A DNA stretch of 64,000 nt. Source: CAVQXR01 sp963717955 (lineage in GTDB: Bacteria > Actinomycetota > Thermoleophilia > Gaiellales > Gaiellaceae). Positions 54,106-63,314 of the stretch are shown here, piece after piece. The translations under genes and the position numbers were made by a program. Each line of letters begins with the position of its first letter. Positions within the stretch are counted from its first letter, which is position 1. The stretch is taken from contig CAVQXR010000001.1 of NCBI GenBank assembly GCA_963717955.1, positions 1,364,001 through 1,428,000 of the forward strand, read 5' to 3'. A model generated the notes under the pieces. The model saw only the letters and a program-made list of their open reading frames with translations. It was not told where the DNA came from and searched no databases.

Positions 54106-55011
54106 TCAGGCCTGCCCCGACCGGGGGCCGCCCTCCCGGCGACGTCGCGTCAGGTGGACGGCCGAGTAGTCGAGGTTCCCGAGCCCGTGCACGAGCGCAT
54201 CGTCGTACGCGGCAGCGGCCGTCTCGGTCACGGGCACCGTGACCCCGTGCTCGGCCGCAAGGGCGAGCGCGAGCGCAAGATCCTTGCGCAGCAGATCGAG
54301 CCGGAACAGCGGGCCGTACGCGTGCGATGCAGGGTGCTCAGGACGCACGCCGGGAAGCGGGAAGCGGCGCCTCATGACGGCCGAGTCGCTCGTCGAGTGG
54401 GTGAACACCTCGTAGGCCTGCCGGGGGTCGATCCCCTCCCGCTCGAGCAGGTCGCACGCCTCGCTCATCGCCGCCATCGTCGCCGCGACGATCAGGTTGT
54501 TGCAGAGCTTGACCGCCTGCCCGGCGCCGTACCCGCCCACGAGCTCGACCCGGCTTCCCATCAGCGCGAGCACGGGATGGCAGCGGGTGAACACCTCGGG
54601 CGGGCCGCCGACCATGATCGCGAGCGTCGCGTCCTCGGCGCCCGCCGGCCCACCGCTCACGGGCGCGTCGAGGAAGTCGAGCCCCCGGTCGGCGAGCGCG
54701 GCGCCGAGCCGCCGGGCGAGCGCGGGAGGGCTCGTCGACATGTCGACGACGACGCCGCCGGCCGGAAGGCCGGCCGCGACCCCGGAATCCCCGAGCACGA
54801 CGTCCTCGACCACGGCCGGCGAGGGCAGCGAGAGGATCGCGAGCTCGGCGGCGAGGCAGGACTCGGCCGGCGTCGCCGCGGCCGCGACGCCGAGCTCGGC
54901 GGCCCGGGCCGGGTTCGCGTCGCACCCGATCAGCTCGTGGCCGGCCTCGACGAGGTGCGACGCCATCGGCAGGCCCATCGTTCCCAGCCCGACGAACGCA
55001 ATCCGCGCCAT
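54106..55011 (-). CDS. NAD(P)-dependent oxidoreductase, 3-hydroxyisobutyrate dehydrogenase family
   Basis: A 301-residue beta-hydroxyacid dehydrogenase: GLGTMGLPMA (8-17), DAPVSGGPAGAEDATLAIMV (substrate loop), and GAGQAVKLCNN with the catalytic Lys. It oxidises a short 3-hydroxy acid or reduces a semialdehyde. It is 93 bases upstream of the GntR gene on the same strand and may belong to the same catabolic route. Confidence 0.9.
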   Translation of the reverse strand: MARIAFVGLGTMGLPMASHLVEAGHELIGCDANPARAAELGVAAAATPAESCLAAELAILSLPSPAVVEDVVLGDSGVAAGLPAGGVVVDMSTSPPALARRLGAALADRGLDFLDAPVSGGPAGAEDATLAIMVGGPPEVFTRCHPVLALMGSRVELVGGYGAGQAVKLCNNLIVAATMAAMSEACDLLEREGIDPRQAYEVFTHSTSDSAVMRRRFPLPGVRPEHPASHAYGPLFRLDLLRKDLALALALAAEHGVTVPVTETAAAAYDDALVHGLGNLDYSAVHLTRRRREGGPRSGQA

Positions 55012-55092
55012 GCGGCGAGAATACCCGCGTACCGGCGGGACGCGTCCACGATCGGCGACAGCCTGGAACCTTCGGGGCGCCGCGGCCGTCGA

Positions 55093-55989
55093 ATGGGCAT
55101 GCGCAGGATCATGCTCGTTCCAGTTCTCGTGGTCGTGGCCACGCTCGCCGCCTGCGGCGGCTCCATCCCCGAACCGCCTGCCGGAAGCAGCCCGGCCGAC
55201 GAGCCCACCATCACCTACGACCCGGATCCGGAGCGGGCGGTGGTCGACGTCACCCAGCCGCTCGGCGGCTTCGTCCCCGCCGAGGTCGCGATCGACACCC
55301 GTCCCCAGTTCCGCCTGTACGGCGACGGGGTCGTGATCGCGCTGCCGGCCGAGCACAAGCTGGGCGGCTTCCCGGAGCTCGTGACCTACACGCTCTCCGA
55401 CGACGGCATCGGGTGGGTGCTCGGGCAGGCCGACGCCGAGGGCCTCATCGCGCCGCCGCCCGACTACGGGCAGCCACCGGTCACGGACGTGGGCACGGTG
55501 ACGACGACGATCCGAGCGAACGACGGCGAGTTCGCGCACAGCGTCTACGGGCCAGGGTTCGAGAACGAGGAGGCGGCAGGGCTCGAGCCCGCGCAGGTCG
55601 AGGCCCGCCAGGCGCTCGCCGGCTTCGTGGACGCCGTCGTCGCGCTTCCGACCGATCACCCCGAGCTGCTGGTCGCATCGCCCACGCCCTACGATCCCGC
55701 GGCCGTCGCCGTCTGGGCGTTCGAGCTACCCGCCGACGCCGATGTCCCGTCCGAGCCGTGGCCGCTCGCGACCCCGCTCGCCGACCTGCCCGCAGACACG
55801 GTCTCCGGCAACCGCTGCACCGTCGTCACGGGCGCGGACATCGCCACCCTTCACGAGGCGTTCGCCGGCACGACGCTCGGCACGGCCTGGTCGAGCGGCT
55901 CGCTGCCGGACGGCGAGCCGAGGCTCTGGAGCGTCGGGCTGAACCCCGTCCTCCCCGGTGATGCCGGCTGCCCTGCCGCGGCCGGGTAG
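55093..55989 (+). CDS. Predicted secreted lipoprotein, unknown function
   Basis: A 298-residue protein (296 from the second ATG at 55099). The signal MRRIMLVPVLVVVATLAAC ends in lipobox TLAAC, then a Pro/Ser linker. The body (FRLYGDGVVIALPAEHKLGG, YTLSDDGIGWVLGQADAEGL, NRCTVVTGADIATLHEAF) resembles extracellular actinobacterial proteins, with two late cysteines. I do not recognise a family. No clear ribosome site. Confidence 0.7.
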   Translation: MGMRRIMLVPVLVVVATLAACGGSIPEPPAGSSPADEPTITYDPDPERAVVDVTQPLGGFVPAEVAIDTRPQFRLYGDGVVIALPAEHKLGGFPELVTYTLSDDGIGWVLGQADAEGLIAPPPDYGQPPVTDVGTVTTTIRANDGEFAHSVYGPGFENEEAAGLEPAQVEARQALAGFVDAVVALPTDHPELLVASPTPYDPAAVAVWAFELPADADVPSEPWPLATPLADLPADTVSGNRCTVVTGADIATLHEAFAGTTLGTAWSSGSLPDGEPRLWSVGLNPVLPGDAGCPAAAG

Positions 55990-56114
55990 CGTCGCGACGC
56001 CCGTCACGCCGGCCCGCGAGCGGCCGGGCGGCATGACCCGGACGCAGCCTTCGCGGCAATCCGGGCCGTACACTCACGGTGACCGCCGAGCCGAGTCGGA
56101 CGGAGGGCGGCGCG

Positions 56115-58763
56115 ATGACCGACGCGCGCGAACAGCCGGAGCTGCTCGAGCGAGCGGTGCCGCTCGAGGCGCTCGCACGGGCGCTCGACGGCGCGGCGGC
56201 AGGAGGCGGCCGCCTGGTCCTCGTCCGCGGGGAGGCAGGTGTCGGCAAGACGGCCCTCCTGCGGCGGTTCCGGGCGGCGCACGAGCCAGGGGCACGGGTG
56301 CTCTGGTCGGCCTGCGTGCCACTGTTCACGCCGCGACCGCTGGGCCCGCTCCTCGACCTGACCGGCGAGGTGGGCGGACAGCTTCGGGAGCTCGCGGGCC
56401 GGGAGGCGCGACCGTACGAGCTCCTGCCCGCGGTGCTCGAGGAGCTGAGGGCGCACACGCCGACGATCGCCGTCCTCGAGGATGCCCACTGGGCCGACGA
56501 GGCGACGCTGGACCTGCTGCGACTCGTCGGACGGCGCGTCGAGGAGCTGCCCGCTGTCCTCGTGGTCAGCTACCGCGACGACGAGGTCTCGCCCACCCAT
56601 CCGCTGCAGCTCGTGCTCGGAGAGCTCGCCTCGTCGCCGTTCGCGGACCGGATCACGCTGCTGCCGCTGTCGCCCGAGGCCGTCGCCACCCTCGCCGAGC
56701 CGTTTGGCGCCGAGCCCGTCGAGCTGTACGCGAAGACGGGCGGCAACCCCTTCTTCGTGACCGAGGTGCTCGGGTCGGGGGCGGCGCAAATCCCGGACAC
56801 CGTCCGCGATGCCGTCCTCGCGCGGGCCGCGCGCCTCTCGCCCGCCTGCCGGTCGGTCCTCGAGGCCGTCGCGGTCGTCCCCTCCCGGGTCGAGCTGCCG
56901 GTGCTGGAAGTGCTGGCCGATGACCGCATCGCCTGCCTCGACGACTGCCTTGCATCCGGGATGCTCGTCGCCGAGGCCGACAACTGGATCGCCTTCCGTC
57001 ACGAGCTGGCGCGGCTCGCGGTGGAGGAAGCGACGGCGCCGCACCGCCGGCTCGCGCTGCACCGCGAGCTGCTGGCTGCTCTGTCGAGCCGGCCGGATCC
57101 CGAGCCCGCCCGGATCGCCCACCACGCCGAGGCGGTCGGCGACGTTGACACGCTGCTCGATCACGCCCCGCGCGCAGCGCATCGCGCGGCCGCCGCAGGC
57201 GCGCACCTCCTGGCGGCCGCGTATCTCGATCGGGCGCTGCTTCATGCCGGAGCGCTGGCGCCGGAGCGGCAGGCGGACCTCTACGAGGAGCTCGCCTACG
57301 AGCGGTTCCTCGTCGACCAGCTGGAGGCTGCGCGAGCAGCGAGCGACGAGGCGCTCGTCCGCTACCAGGCGATCGGCCACACGCTCCGGGAGGGCTTTGC
57401 GCTCGGCTTCCGCTCGCTCATCGAGTGGTTCGCAGACCGCCATGGCGAGGCTGTCGAATACGGCCGGCGCTCGATCGAGCTGCTAGAGGTGCTGCCGCCC
57501 GGGCCCGAGCTCGCGTGTGCGTACGCGAACCAGGCCCACATCGCGCTCATCTCGCGTCGGGTGAGCGAGGCGATCTCGCTCGGCACACGCGCAGCGGAGC
57601 TCGCAGCCCGGCTCGGCGAGACAGCGACGGAGGCGAACGCGCTGAACAGCGTGGGCAGCGCACAGCTGCTCGACGAGCAGGAGGACGGCTGGCAGACGCT
57701 GCACCGCAGTCTCCGGCTGGCCACGGAAGCGGCCAGCGACGAGCTGATCATCCGTGCGCAGGGGAACCTCGCCGCCTCGGCCGTCGAGCAGCGGGCGCAT
57801 CAGCTCGCCGACGGCTACCTCGCAGAGGCGATCGCGTACTCCGCCGACCGCGACCTCGGCGGCTGGCGCGCAGACCTGCTGGGGCTACAGGCGCGGTCGT
57901 TGCTCGACCGCGGACGGTGGGACGAAGCCGTCGACGCCGCCCGGCGTGCGCTCGCCACGCCTGAGCTTCCCGGCTGGCCTCGCGCCTGGGCTCTGGCCGC
58001 CGTCGGCCTGGTGGAGGCACGCAGAGGCGAGCCCCTGGCGGAGGCGACGCTCTCCGAGGCCCACACGTGCCAGGTGGGGGTGCCACGCCTCGTCGGACCG
58101 GTTCCGGCCGCCTGCACCGAGGGTGCGTGGCTGCGCGGCGATGCCGACGGCGTCGTCGCGGCATCGGAGCAGGCATACCGCCTGGCGGCGGAGCATCCCA
58201 CGCCGTGGCAGCTCGGCGAGCTCGCCGTCTGGCGTCACCGGGTGGGCGCCGAGGACGCGGTCGAAGCTCGCCTGGCGGCACCTTACGCGCTCGAGCTGGC
58301 AGGCGAGCACGAGGCCGCCGCCGCCGAATGGGCCCGCCGCGGCTGTCCCTACGAGGCGGCGATCGCGCTCGCCGGCTCGGCCGACTCCGTCCTGCTCGAG
58401 CGCGCGCTCGGGGAGTTGCACGAGCTCGGCGCGCGTCCGGCGGCCGCGATCGTCGCGAGCCGGCTGAGGGCTCGAGGCGTCCGCCGGATCCCGCGCGGCG
58501 CGCGAGCCACGACGAGGGCGAACCCGGCCGGGCTGACGGCGCGCGAGCTCGAGGTCCTCGACCTGCTCGCGGGCGGCCTGCAGAACGCCGAGATCGCCAC
58601 ACGACTCGTCGTCGCGCGCAAGACGGTCGACCACCACGTCTCCGCGATCCTGCGGAAGCTCGGGGTCGGCAGCCGGCGCGAGGCGGCCGCGGCCGCGGCA
58701 CGGATCGGGGCCGTCGACGAACGGGTCGGCGGCAAAGATAGGCAGGGGAACGCCCCAAGATAG
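56115..58763 (+). CDS. AAA/LuxR family transcriptional regulator (LAL/MalT-like)
   Basis: An 882-residue protein: Walker A GEAGVGKT (39-46), Walker B AVLEDAHWADE, a long helical TPR-like middle, and a C-terminal LuxR helix-turn-helix beginning LTARELEVLDLLAGGLQNAE. ATG at 56115 is preceded by GGAGGG; an earlier GTG at 56079 lacks one. LAL regulators activate catabolic genes on binding a sugar-like inducer and ATP. Target unknown; the rhodanese gene follows. Confidence 0.88.
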   Translation: MTDAREQPELLERAVPLEALARALDGAAAGGGRLVLVRGEAGVGKTALLRRFRAAHEPGARVLWSACVPLFTPRPLGPLLDLTGEVGGQLRELAGREARPYELLPAVLEELRAHTPTIAVLEDAHWADEATLDLLRLVGRRVEELPAVLVVSYRDDEVSPTHPLQLVLGELASSPFADRITLLPLSPEAVATLAEPFGAEPVELYAKTGGNPFFVTEVLGSGAAQIPDTVRDAVLARAARLSPACRSVLEAVAVVPSRVELPVLEVLADDRIACLDDCLASGMLVAEADNWIAFRHELARLAVEEATAPHRRLALHRELLAALSSRPDPEPARIAHHAEAVGDVDTLLDHAPRAAHRAAAAGAHLLAAAYLDRALLHAGALAPERQADLYEELAYERFLVDQLEAARAASDEALVRYQAIGHTLREGFALGFRSLIEWFADRHGEAVEYGRRSIELLEVLPPGPELACAYANQAHIALISRRVSEAISLGTRAAELAARLGETATEANALNSVGSAQLLDEQEDGWQTLHRSLRLATEAASDELIIRAQGNLAASAVEQRAHQLADGYLAEAIAYSADRDLGGWRADLLGLQARSLLDRGRWDEAVDAARRALATPELPGWPRAWALAAVGLVEARRGEPLAEATLSEAHTCQVGVPRLVGPVPAACTEGAWLRGDADGVVAASEQAYRLAAEHPTPWQLGELAVWRHRVGAEDAVEARLAAPYALELAGEHEAAAAEWARRGCPYEAAIALAGSADSVLLERALGELHELGARPAAAIVASRLRARGVRRIPRGARATTRANPAGLTARELEVLDLLAGGLQNAEIATRLVVARKTVDHHVSAILRKLGVGSRREAAAAAARIGAVDERVGGKDRQGNAPR

Positions 58764-58835
58764 GGAGCCGCTCCCGAGGCGGCGGGGGAGGCCCGCTCCT
58801 ACCTTCCAGGCAGGAAGCCAACCGAAGGAGGAGCG

Positions 58836-59696
58836 ATGCACATGACGAACGGCCACGCCAACCCGGTGCTCGTCTCGACCGACTGGGTCGCGGAGCATGC
58901 TTCCGACCCGAACGTGGTGGTCGCCGAGGTCGACGAGAACACCGACCTCTACGCCGAGGGCCACATCCCCGGCGCCTTCGAGCTGCACTGGAAGCGCGAC
59001 CTGCAGGATCCGATCGAGCGCAACGTCGTCGACCAGTCCACGTTCGAGCGCCTGATGGGCGAGCGCGGCATCTCCACTGCCACCACCCTCGTCCTCTACG
59101 GCGACAAGAACAACTGGTTCGCCGCCTACGCCTACTGGTACGCGAAGCTCTACGGGCATGCCGACGTCCGGATCCTCGACGGCGGCCGCCAGAAGTGGAT
59201 CGACGAGGGACGGGAGCTCACCACCGAGCCCCCGCCGGCGGGCGCGGCCCGGTACAGGGCGAGTCCGCGCGACGAGTCGATCCGGGCCTACCGGGGCCAG
59301 GTGCTCGAGGCGCTCGGACTCGCCGGTCACACCCTCGTCGACGTGCGCTCGCCCGCCGAGTACGCCGGCGAGCTGATCGCGCCCCCCGGATACGAGCAGG
59401 AAGGCGCCCAGCGTGCCGGGCACATCCCGACCGCGGCTTCGATTCCCTGGGCGACGGCGGTAGGCGACAACGGGACGTTCAAGCCGGCCGAGGAGCTGCG
59501 TGCGCTCTACGAAGCGAAGGGGATCACCTCCGACAGCCACGTGATCGCGTATTGCCGGATCGGCGAGCGCAGCGCACACACCTGGTTCGTCCTTCGCGAG
59601 CTGCTCGGGTACCCGGACGTCCGCAACTACGACGGCTCGTGGACCGAGTGGGGCAACCTCGTCGACGTTCCGATCGAGAGGGGCGCCGGGAGCTGA
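58836..59696 (+). CDS. Sulfurtransferase (tandem rhodanese domains)
   Basis: A 286-residue thiosulfate/mercaptopyruvate sulfurtransferase-like enzyme with two rhodanese domains. The C-terminal one has the active cysteine in CRIGERSAHTW (Cys240). N-terminal domain: LVSTDWVAEHASDPNVVV, GHIPGAFELHW. ATG at 58836 follows AAGGAGGAGCG. Confidence 0.92.
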   Translation: MHMTNGHANPVLVSTDWVAEHASDPNVVVAEVDENTDLYAEGHIPGAFELHWKRDLQDPIERNVVDQSTFERLMGERGISTATTLVLYGDKNNWFAAYAYWYAKLYGHADVRILDGGRQKWIDEGRELTTEPPPAGAARYRASPRDESIRAYRGQVLEALGLAGHTLVDVRSPAEYAGELIAPPGYEQEGAQRAGHIPTAASIPWATAVGDNGTFKPAEELRALYEAKGITSDSHVIAYCRIGERSAHTWFVLRELLGYPDVRNYDGSWTEWGNLVDVPIERGAGS

Positions 59697-59825
59697 GCCC
59701 TGCGATGGCGCGGTCCGGGACGGGATGTCGAGGTCCCCACCCCGGGTCGCGCCCCCTCCTGCCGACACCATGGACCGGGCCATGACGACGCGAGCGCTAC
59801 CCGCGCCCGAGCAAACGGTTGCCCT

Positions 59826-60364
59826 GTGGGGGAATCTCCACATTCGCCCAACACGGTCCTCCTCTCCCTGTGCATGACGGCGCTGTCGGCGACGTTCCAG
59901 CTCGTCGCCGGATCTCGTCGCTCACGTTCGTACTCGTCACCGGCGTCGAGGGGCTCCTCGGCCTGGGGCCGGCGATCCTCCTCGTCTCCGCGGCGGTGGC
60001 ATCCGGCCAGGGCGTAGGCGGTCTCGCGATCATGGCGGCGTCGTGTCTCGGCCTGCTCGTGTCGGACAGCGTCTGGGCAACCGCGCTCCTCCTGTTCGGG
60101 CTTGGGCTCGGCTGGAACTTCTCGTTCGTCGCCGCCTCGGCGGAGCTCGCCGACCGGACACACGCTCGCGAGCGAGGCAGGCTGTTCGGCTTCTCCGACC
60201 AGCTCGGGGCGCTCGCCGGCGCGACGCTTGCGATCGTCGGCGGCGTGGCGCTGAACGAGTTCGGCGTCGCAGCCCTCGCGGTCGGTGCCGCGGCGCTCGC
60301 GATCGTGCCGACACTCTGGATCGTCCAGAATCGCTCCGCCCGGGTGCAGCCTGCGCTCGACTGA
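59826..60364 (+). pseudogene. MFS transporter remnant
   Basis: A GTG at 59826 opens about 30 residues resembling the first helix of a major-facilitator transporter (LLSLCMTALSATFQLVAG). The sequence then jumps frame near 59912 into the last third of such a protein: LTFVLVTGVEGLLGLGPAI, LLFGLGLGWNFSFVAAS, ERGRLFGFSDQLGALAGA, ending at TGA 60364. A normal transporter would have about 400 residues; some 200 are missing. Both a deletion and a frameshift are needed to explain it. Confidence 0.68.
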
Positions 60365-60370
60365 CCGCCC

Positions 60371-61066
60371 TCAGGAGCCCGCGGCCGATCCGAGCGGCCC
60401 CTCACCGCCCGGGTAGCAGAACGAGATCGCCGGCGAGTAGAACCCGGACGTGACGTTCAGAGGCTCGGCGGGGCGCAGCGCGTAGCCGTCGTGGCCGGCG
60501 TCGAGGAACTCGACCGACTGCACCTCGAAGGTCTCCGCGATGCTCGCGACGAACGGATAGCGCCCGCTGACGAGCTCGTCATCGACCTGGGTCACGTAGC
60601 GCAGCTGCCCGGTTGACCGCTGCGACTTCCCGACGACGGTTCGACACGAGGTGCGGATGATCGGCCCGCCGTCGATCGAGCTGACAGCGACGAGCCGGTC
60701 GCCGTCCAGCTCGAGCGACGTCTCGCCGCGGCTCGCCGGGACGCCGCGCGCGGCCGCGTAGGCGATCATGTTCGGCGAGCTGTTCCAGTAGTGAGTCCAG
60801 AAACGGCCCGGCACCCCCGCCTCGGTGTCGAGCCCGGCGAGGTCGACGCCGAGGTAGGTGAGCCCGTACGCGCCGAAGCCCTCCGAGTCGGCGCCGTTCG
60901 ACGTCTGGCCGCCGTCGTCGACGACGTACTGGTTCAGGAACACGGGGCTTCCGGGCGCCGCCGAGAGGCTTGCGGGCAGGAACGCTGCGGCCGCGGCGGG
61001 ATCCGCTGGCAGCCAGACGAGGTACAGCATCCGCGCGTCCGTGATCAGCTGGGGTGCGTGCAGCAC
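60371..61066 (-). CDS. Acetoacetate decarboxylase family-like protein
   Basis: A 231-residue protein: LYLVWLPADPAAAAAFLP, FLNQYVVDD, GAYGLTYLGVDLAG, RGETSLELDGDRLV. This pattern is like small acetoacetate-decarboxylase-like proteins. I cannot place the Schiff-base lysine, so activity is uncertain. It is convergent with the MFS remnant. Confidence 0.55.
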   Translation of the reverse strand: MLHAPQLITDARMLYLVWLPADPAAAAAFLPASLSAAPGSPVFLNQYVVDDGGQTSNGADSEGFGAYGLTYLGVDLAGLDTEAGVPGRFWTHYWNSSPNMIAYAAARGVPASRGETSLELDGDRLVAVSSIDGGPIIRTSCRTVVGKSQRSTGQLRYVTQVDDELVSGRYPFVASIAETFEVQSVEFLDAGHDGYALRPAEPLNVTSGFYSPAISFCYPGGEGPLGSAAGS

Positions 61067-61376
61067 GTCGTCCTCCGATCCGGTGCCGTCGGTCCGCCAC
61101 GATTCTAGAGCCGGGCAGACGCAGATCGGGGGTTCCCGCCCCAGGTTGGGGTCAGAACCCGGGTAGAACTCGGTTCACTGACCCCCATTCAACTTGGTGC
61201 AAGTCGATGCCGATCAGGGCGCGGTGTTTCTCGAGACCGGCACCACCCGGAACGTGCAGCTCGAGTCTCGCGGCGGCGAAGGCACAGGGGCTGAGCTCTG
61301 TAGGGATCCCGGCCCCCCGGTCGGAGTCGTAGTCGTTTGGTTGCACGTCCGGCACAGTTCGGCGATGCTGCCGCGT
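61067..61376. other. 310-base region without a clear gene
   Basis: Divergent region between the decarboxylase-like and amine oxidase genes. It carries an inverted repeat GGGGTCAG (61148-61155) and CTGACCCC (61178-61185). The amine oxidase frame stays open back to 61194, but the residues there do not look like the family. Nothing else stands out. Confidence 0.5.
61148..61185. repeat. GGGGTCAG / CTGACCCC inverted repeat
   Basis: Perfect 8-bp arms 22 bases apart. It may be a REP-like extragenic palindrome or a regulator site for one of the two divergent genes. Confidence 0.4.
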
Positions 61377-63305
61377 ATGAGGACCACTGACACCGGCACC
61401 ATTCCCGAGCGCGAGATCATCCATCCCCTCGACCCGCTCGGCGCGCAGGAGCTCGAGCAGGCGATCGAGTCCCTCCGCGCCGCGAAGGGCCTGACCGACC
61501 GCCACGGCTTCGTGATCGTCCGCCTCGAGGAGCCGTCGAAAGAGGCCGTGCGCCGGTTCGCTCCCGGCGATCCCATCGAGCGCGCGGCGTTCGCGGTGGT
61601 GTACGACGCCGACTCCGGCGAGACGTACGAGGCCGTCGTCGTCCCTGCGACCGGCGAGGTGCGCTCCTGGACGCTCGTGCCCGACGTCCAGCCGCAGGTG
61701 ATGCTCGACGAGTTCGGCGGCGCGATCGACGTCGTGCGGGCGAACCCCGAGTTCCGGGCCGGCCTGGCGCGCCGCGGGATCACCGACCCGGGCCTCGTCC
61801 ACATCGAGGCCTGGTCGATCGGAGACATGGCTCCGGCCGGCCTCGAGGGCAATCGCCTCGTCTGGACGCCGTGCTGGGTGAAGAGCGATCCGCAGGACAA
61901 CCACTACGCCCACCCGATCCGGGGTCTGCACGCGATCGTCGACCTGCAGGCGATGGAGGTCGTCCACGTCGAGGACCACGGCGTCACCCCGCTCCCCGCC
62001 CGGCCCGGAAACTACCGCGAGGAGGACGTCGGCGGCTACCGCACCGACCTACGGCCGCTCGACGTCGTCCAGCCCGAGGGTCCGAGCTTCGAGATCGACG
62101 GCTGGGAGGTCCGCTGGCAGAGGTGGCGGCTCCGCGTCGGCTTCAACCAGCGTGAGGGGCTGACGCTGCACGAGGTCGGCTACGAGGACGGCGGGCGGGT
62201 GCGCCCGATCGCGCACCGGATCTCGATCGCCGAGCTCGTGATCCCGTACGGCGACCCGGGCCCGGGCGGCTACCGCAAGAACGCCTTCGACATCGGCGAG
62301 TACGGGCTCGGGTTGCTCACGAACTCGCTCGAGCTCGGCTGCGACTGCCTCGGCGAGATCCGCTACCTCGACGTCGACCTCGCGACCCCTCGAGGCGACG
62401 TGACCACGATCCGCAACGCCATTTGCATGCACGAGGAGGACTACAGCCTGCTGTGGAAGCACTACGACTGGACGACCGAGACGACCGAGGTGCGCCGCTG
62501 CCGCCGCTTCGTCGTCTCCTCGATCGTCACCGTCGACAACTACGAGTACGCGTTCTACTGGTACCTGTACCAGGACGGCTCGATCGAGTTCGAGTGCAAG
62601 GCGACCGGGATCATCCTCACGGCCGCCGCCGAGCCGGGCGAGTCGCCGCGCCACGGGACGCTCGTCGCTCCGCAGCTGAACGGCATGCACCACCAGCACT
62701 TCTTCTGCGCGCGCCTCGACCTCGACGTCGACGGGGAGCAGAACACCGTCGTCGAGGTGAACGCCGAGGCGCTCCCGTGGGGGCCCGAGAATCCGCACGG
62801 CTCGGCCTATGTCGCGCGTGAGGTCGTCTTCGCCCGCGAGCAGGAGGCGCAGCGGCTCATCGACCCGCTCGCGGCGCGGTACTGGAAGGTGCTGAATCCC
62901 GGGATGCGCAACAGCCTCGGCCAGCCCGTCGGCTACAGGCTGATCCCCGGTGGCAACTGCGCACCGATGTGCCACCCGGACTCGAGCATCGGCCGGCGCG
63001 CGGCGTTCATGTTCAAGCATCTGTGGGTGACCCCGTTCGCGCCGCGCGAGCTCTTCCCGGCCGGCGACTACCCGAACCAGCACCCGGGCGGCGCGGGCCT
63101 CCCCGAGTACACGGCCGCGAACCGCCCGATCGAAGACGCGGACGTGGTCCTCTGGTACGTGTTCGGCACGAACCATCTCCCCCGCCCCGAGGACTGGCCC
63201 GTGATGCCGGTGACGCGGATCGGCTTTCGGCTCGAGCCGCTGTGCTTCTTCGACCGCAACCCCGCGCTCGACGTGGCGCCCCCGGCGCCTCGGCACTGCC
63301 ACTGA
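61377..63305 (+). CDS. Primary amine oxidase (copper/topaquinone)
   Basis: A 642-residue amine oxidase. The topaquinone precursor is Tyr389 in VDNYEYAFYW; copper ligands are His439 and His441 in NGMHHQHFF and His600 in TNHLPRPEDWPVMP. IHPLDPLGAQELEQA at the N-terminus and the late FDRNPALDV are typical. It oxidises primary amines to aldehydes with peroxide and ammonia, which fits a polyamine-using cell. Start between ATG 61365 and ATG 61377 is uncertain; no good ribosome site. Confidence 0.93.
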   Translation: MRTTDTGTIPEREIIHPLDPLGAQELEQAIESLRAAKGLTDRHGFVIVRLEEPSKEAVRRFAPGDPIERAAFAVVYDADSGETYEAVVVPATGEVRSWTLVPDVQPQVMLDEFGGAIDVVRANPEFRAGLARRGITDPGLVHIEAWSIGDMAPAGLEGNRLVWTPCWVKSDPQDNHYAHPIRGLHAIVDLQAMEVVHVEDHGVTPLPARPGNYREEDVGGYRTDLRPLDVVQPEGPSFEIDGWEVRWQRWRLRVGFNQREGLTLHEVGYEDGGRVRPIAHRISIAELVIPYGDPGPGGYRKNAFDIGEYGLGLLTNSLELGCDCLGEIRYLDVDLATPRGDVTTIRNAICMHEEDYSLLWKHYDWTTETTEVRRCRRFVVSSIVTVDNYEYAFYWYLYQDGSIEFECKATGIILTAAAEPGESPRHGTLVAPQLNGMHHQHFFCARLDLDVDGEQNTVVEVNAEALPWGPENPHGSAYVAREVVFAREQEAQRLIDPLAARYWKVLNPGMRNSLGQPVGYRLIPGGNCAPMCHPDSSIGRRAAFMFKHLWVTPFAPRELFPAGDYPNQHPGGAGLPEYTAANRPIEDADVVLWYVFGTNHLPRPEDWPVMPVTRIGFRLEPLCFFDRNPALDVAPPAPRHCH

Positions 63306-63314
63306 GGTCGATGG

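Noticed and set aside
61194..61376. N-terminal extension of the amine oxidase
   Set aside because: Residues before ATG 61365 do not resemble the family, and a repeat lies just upstream.
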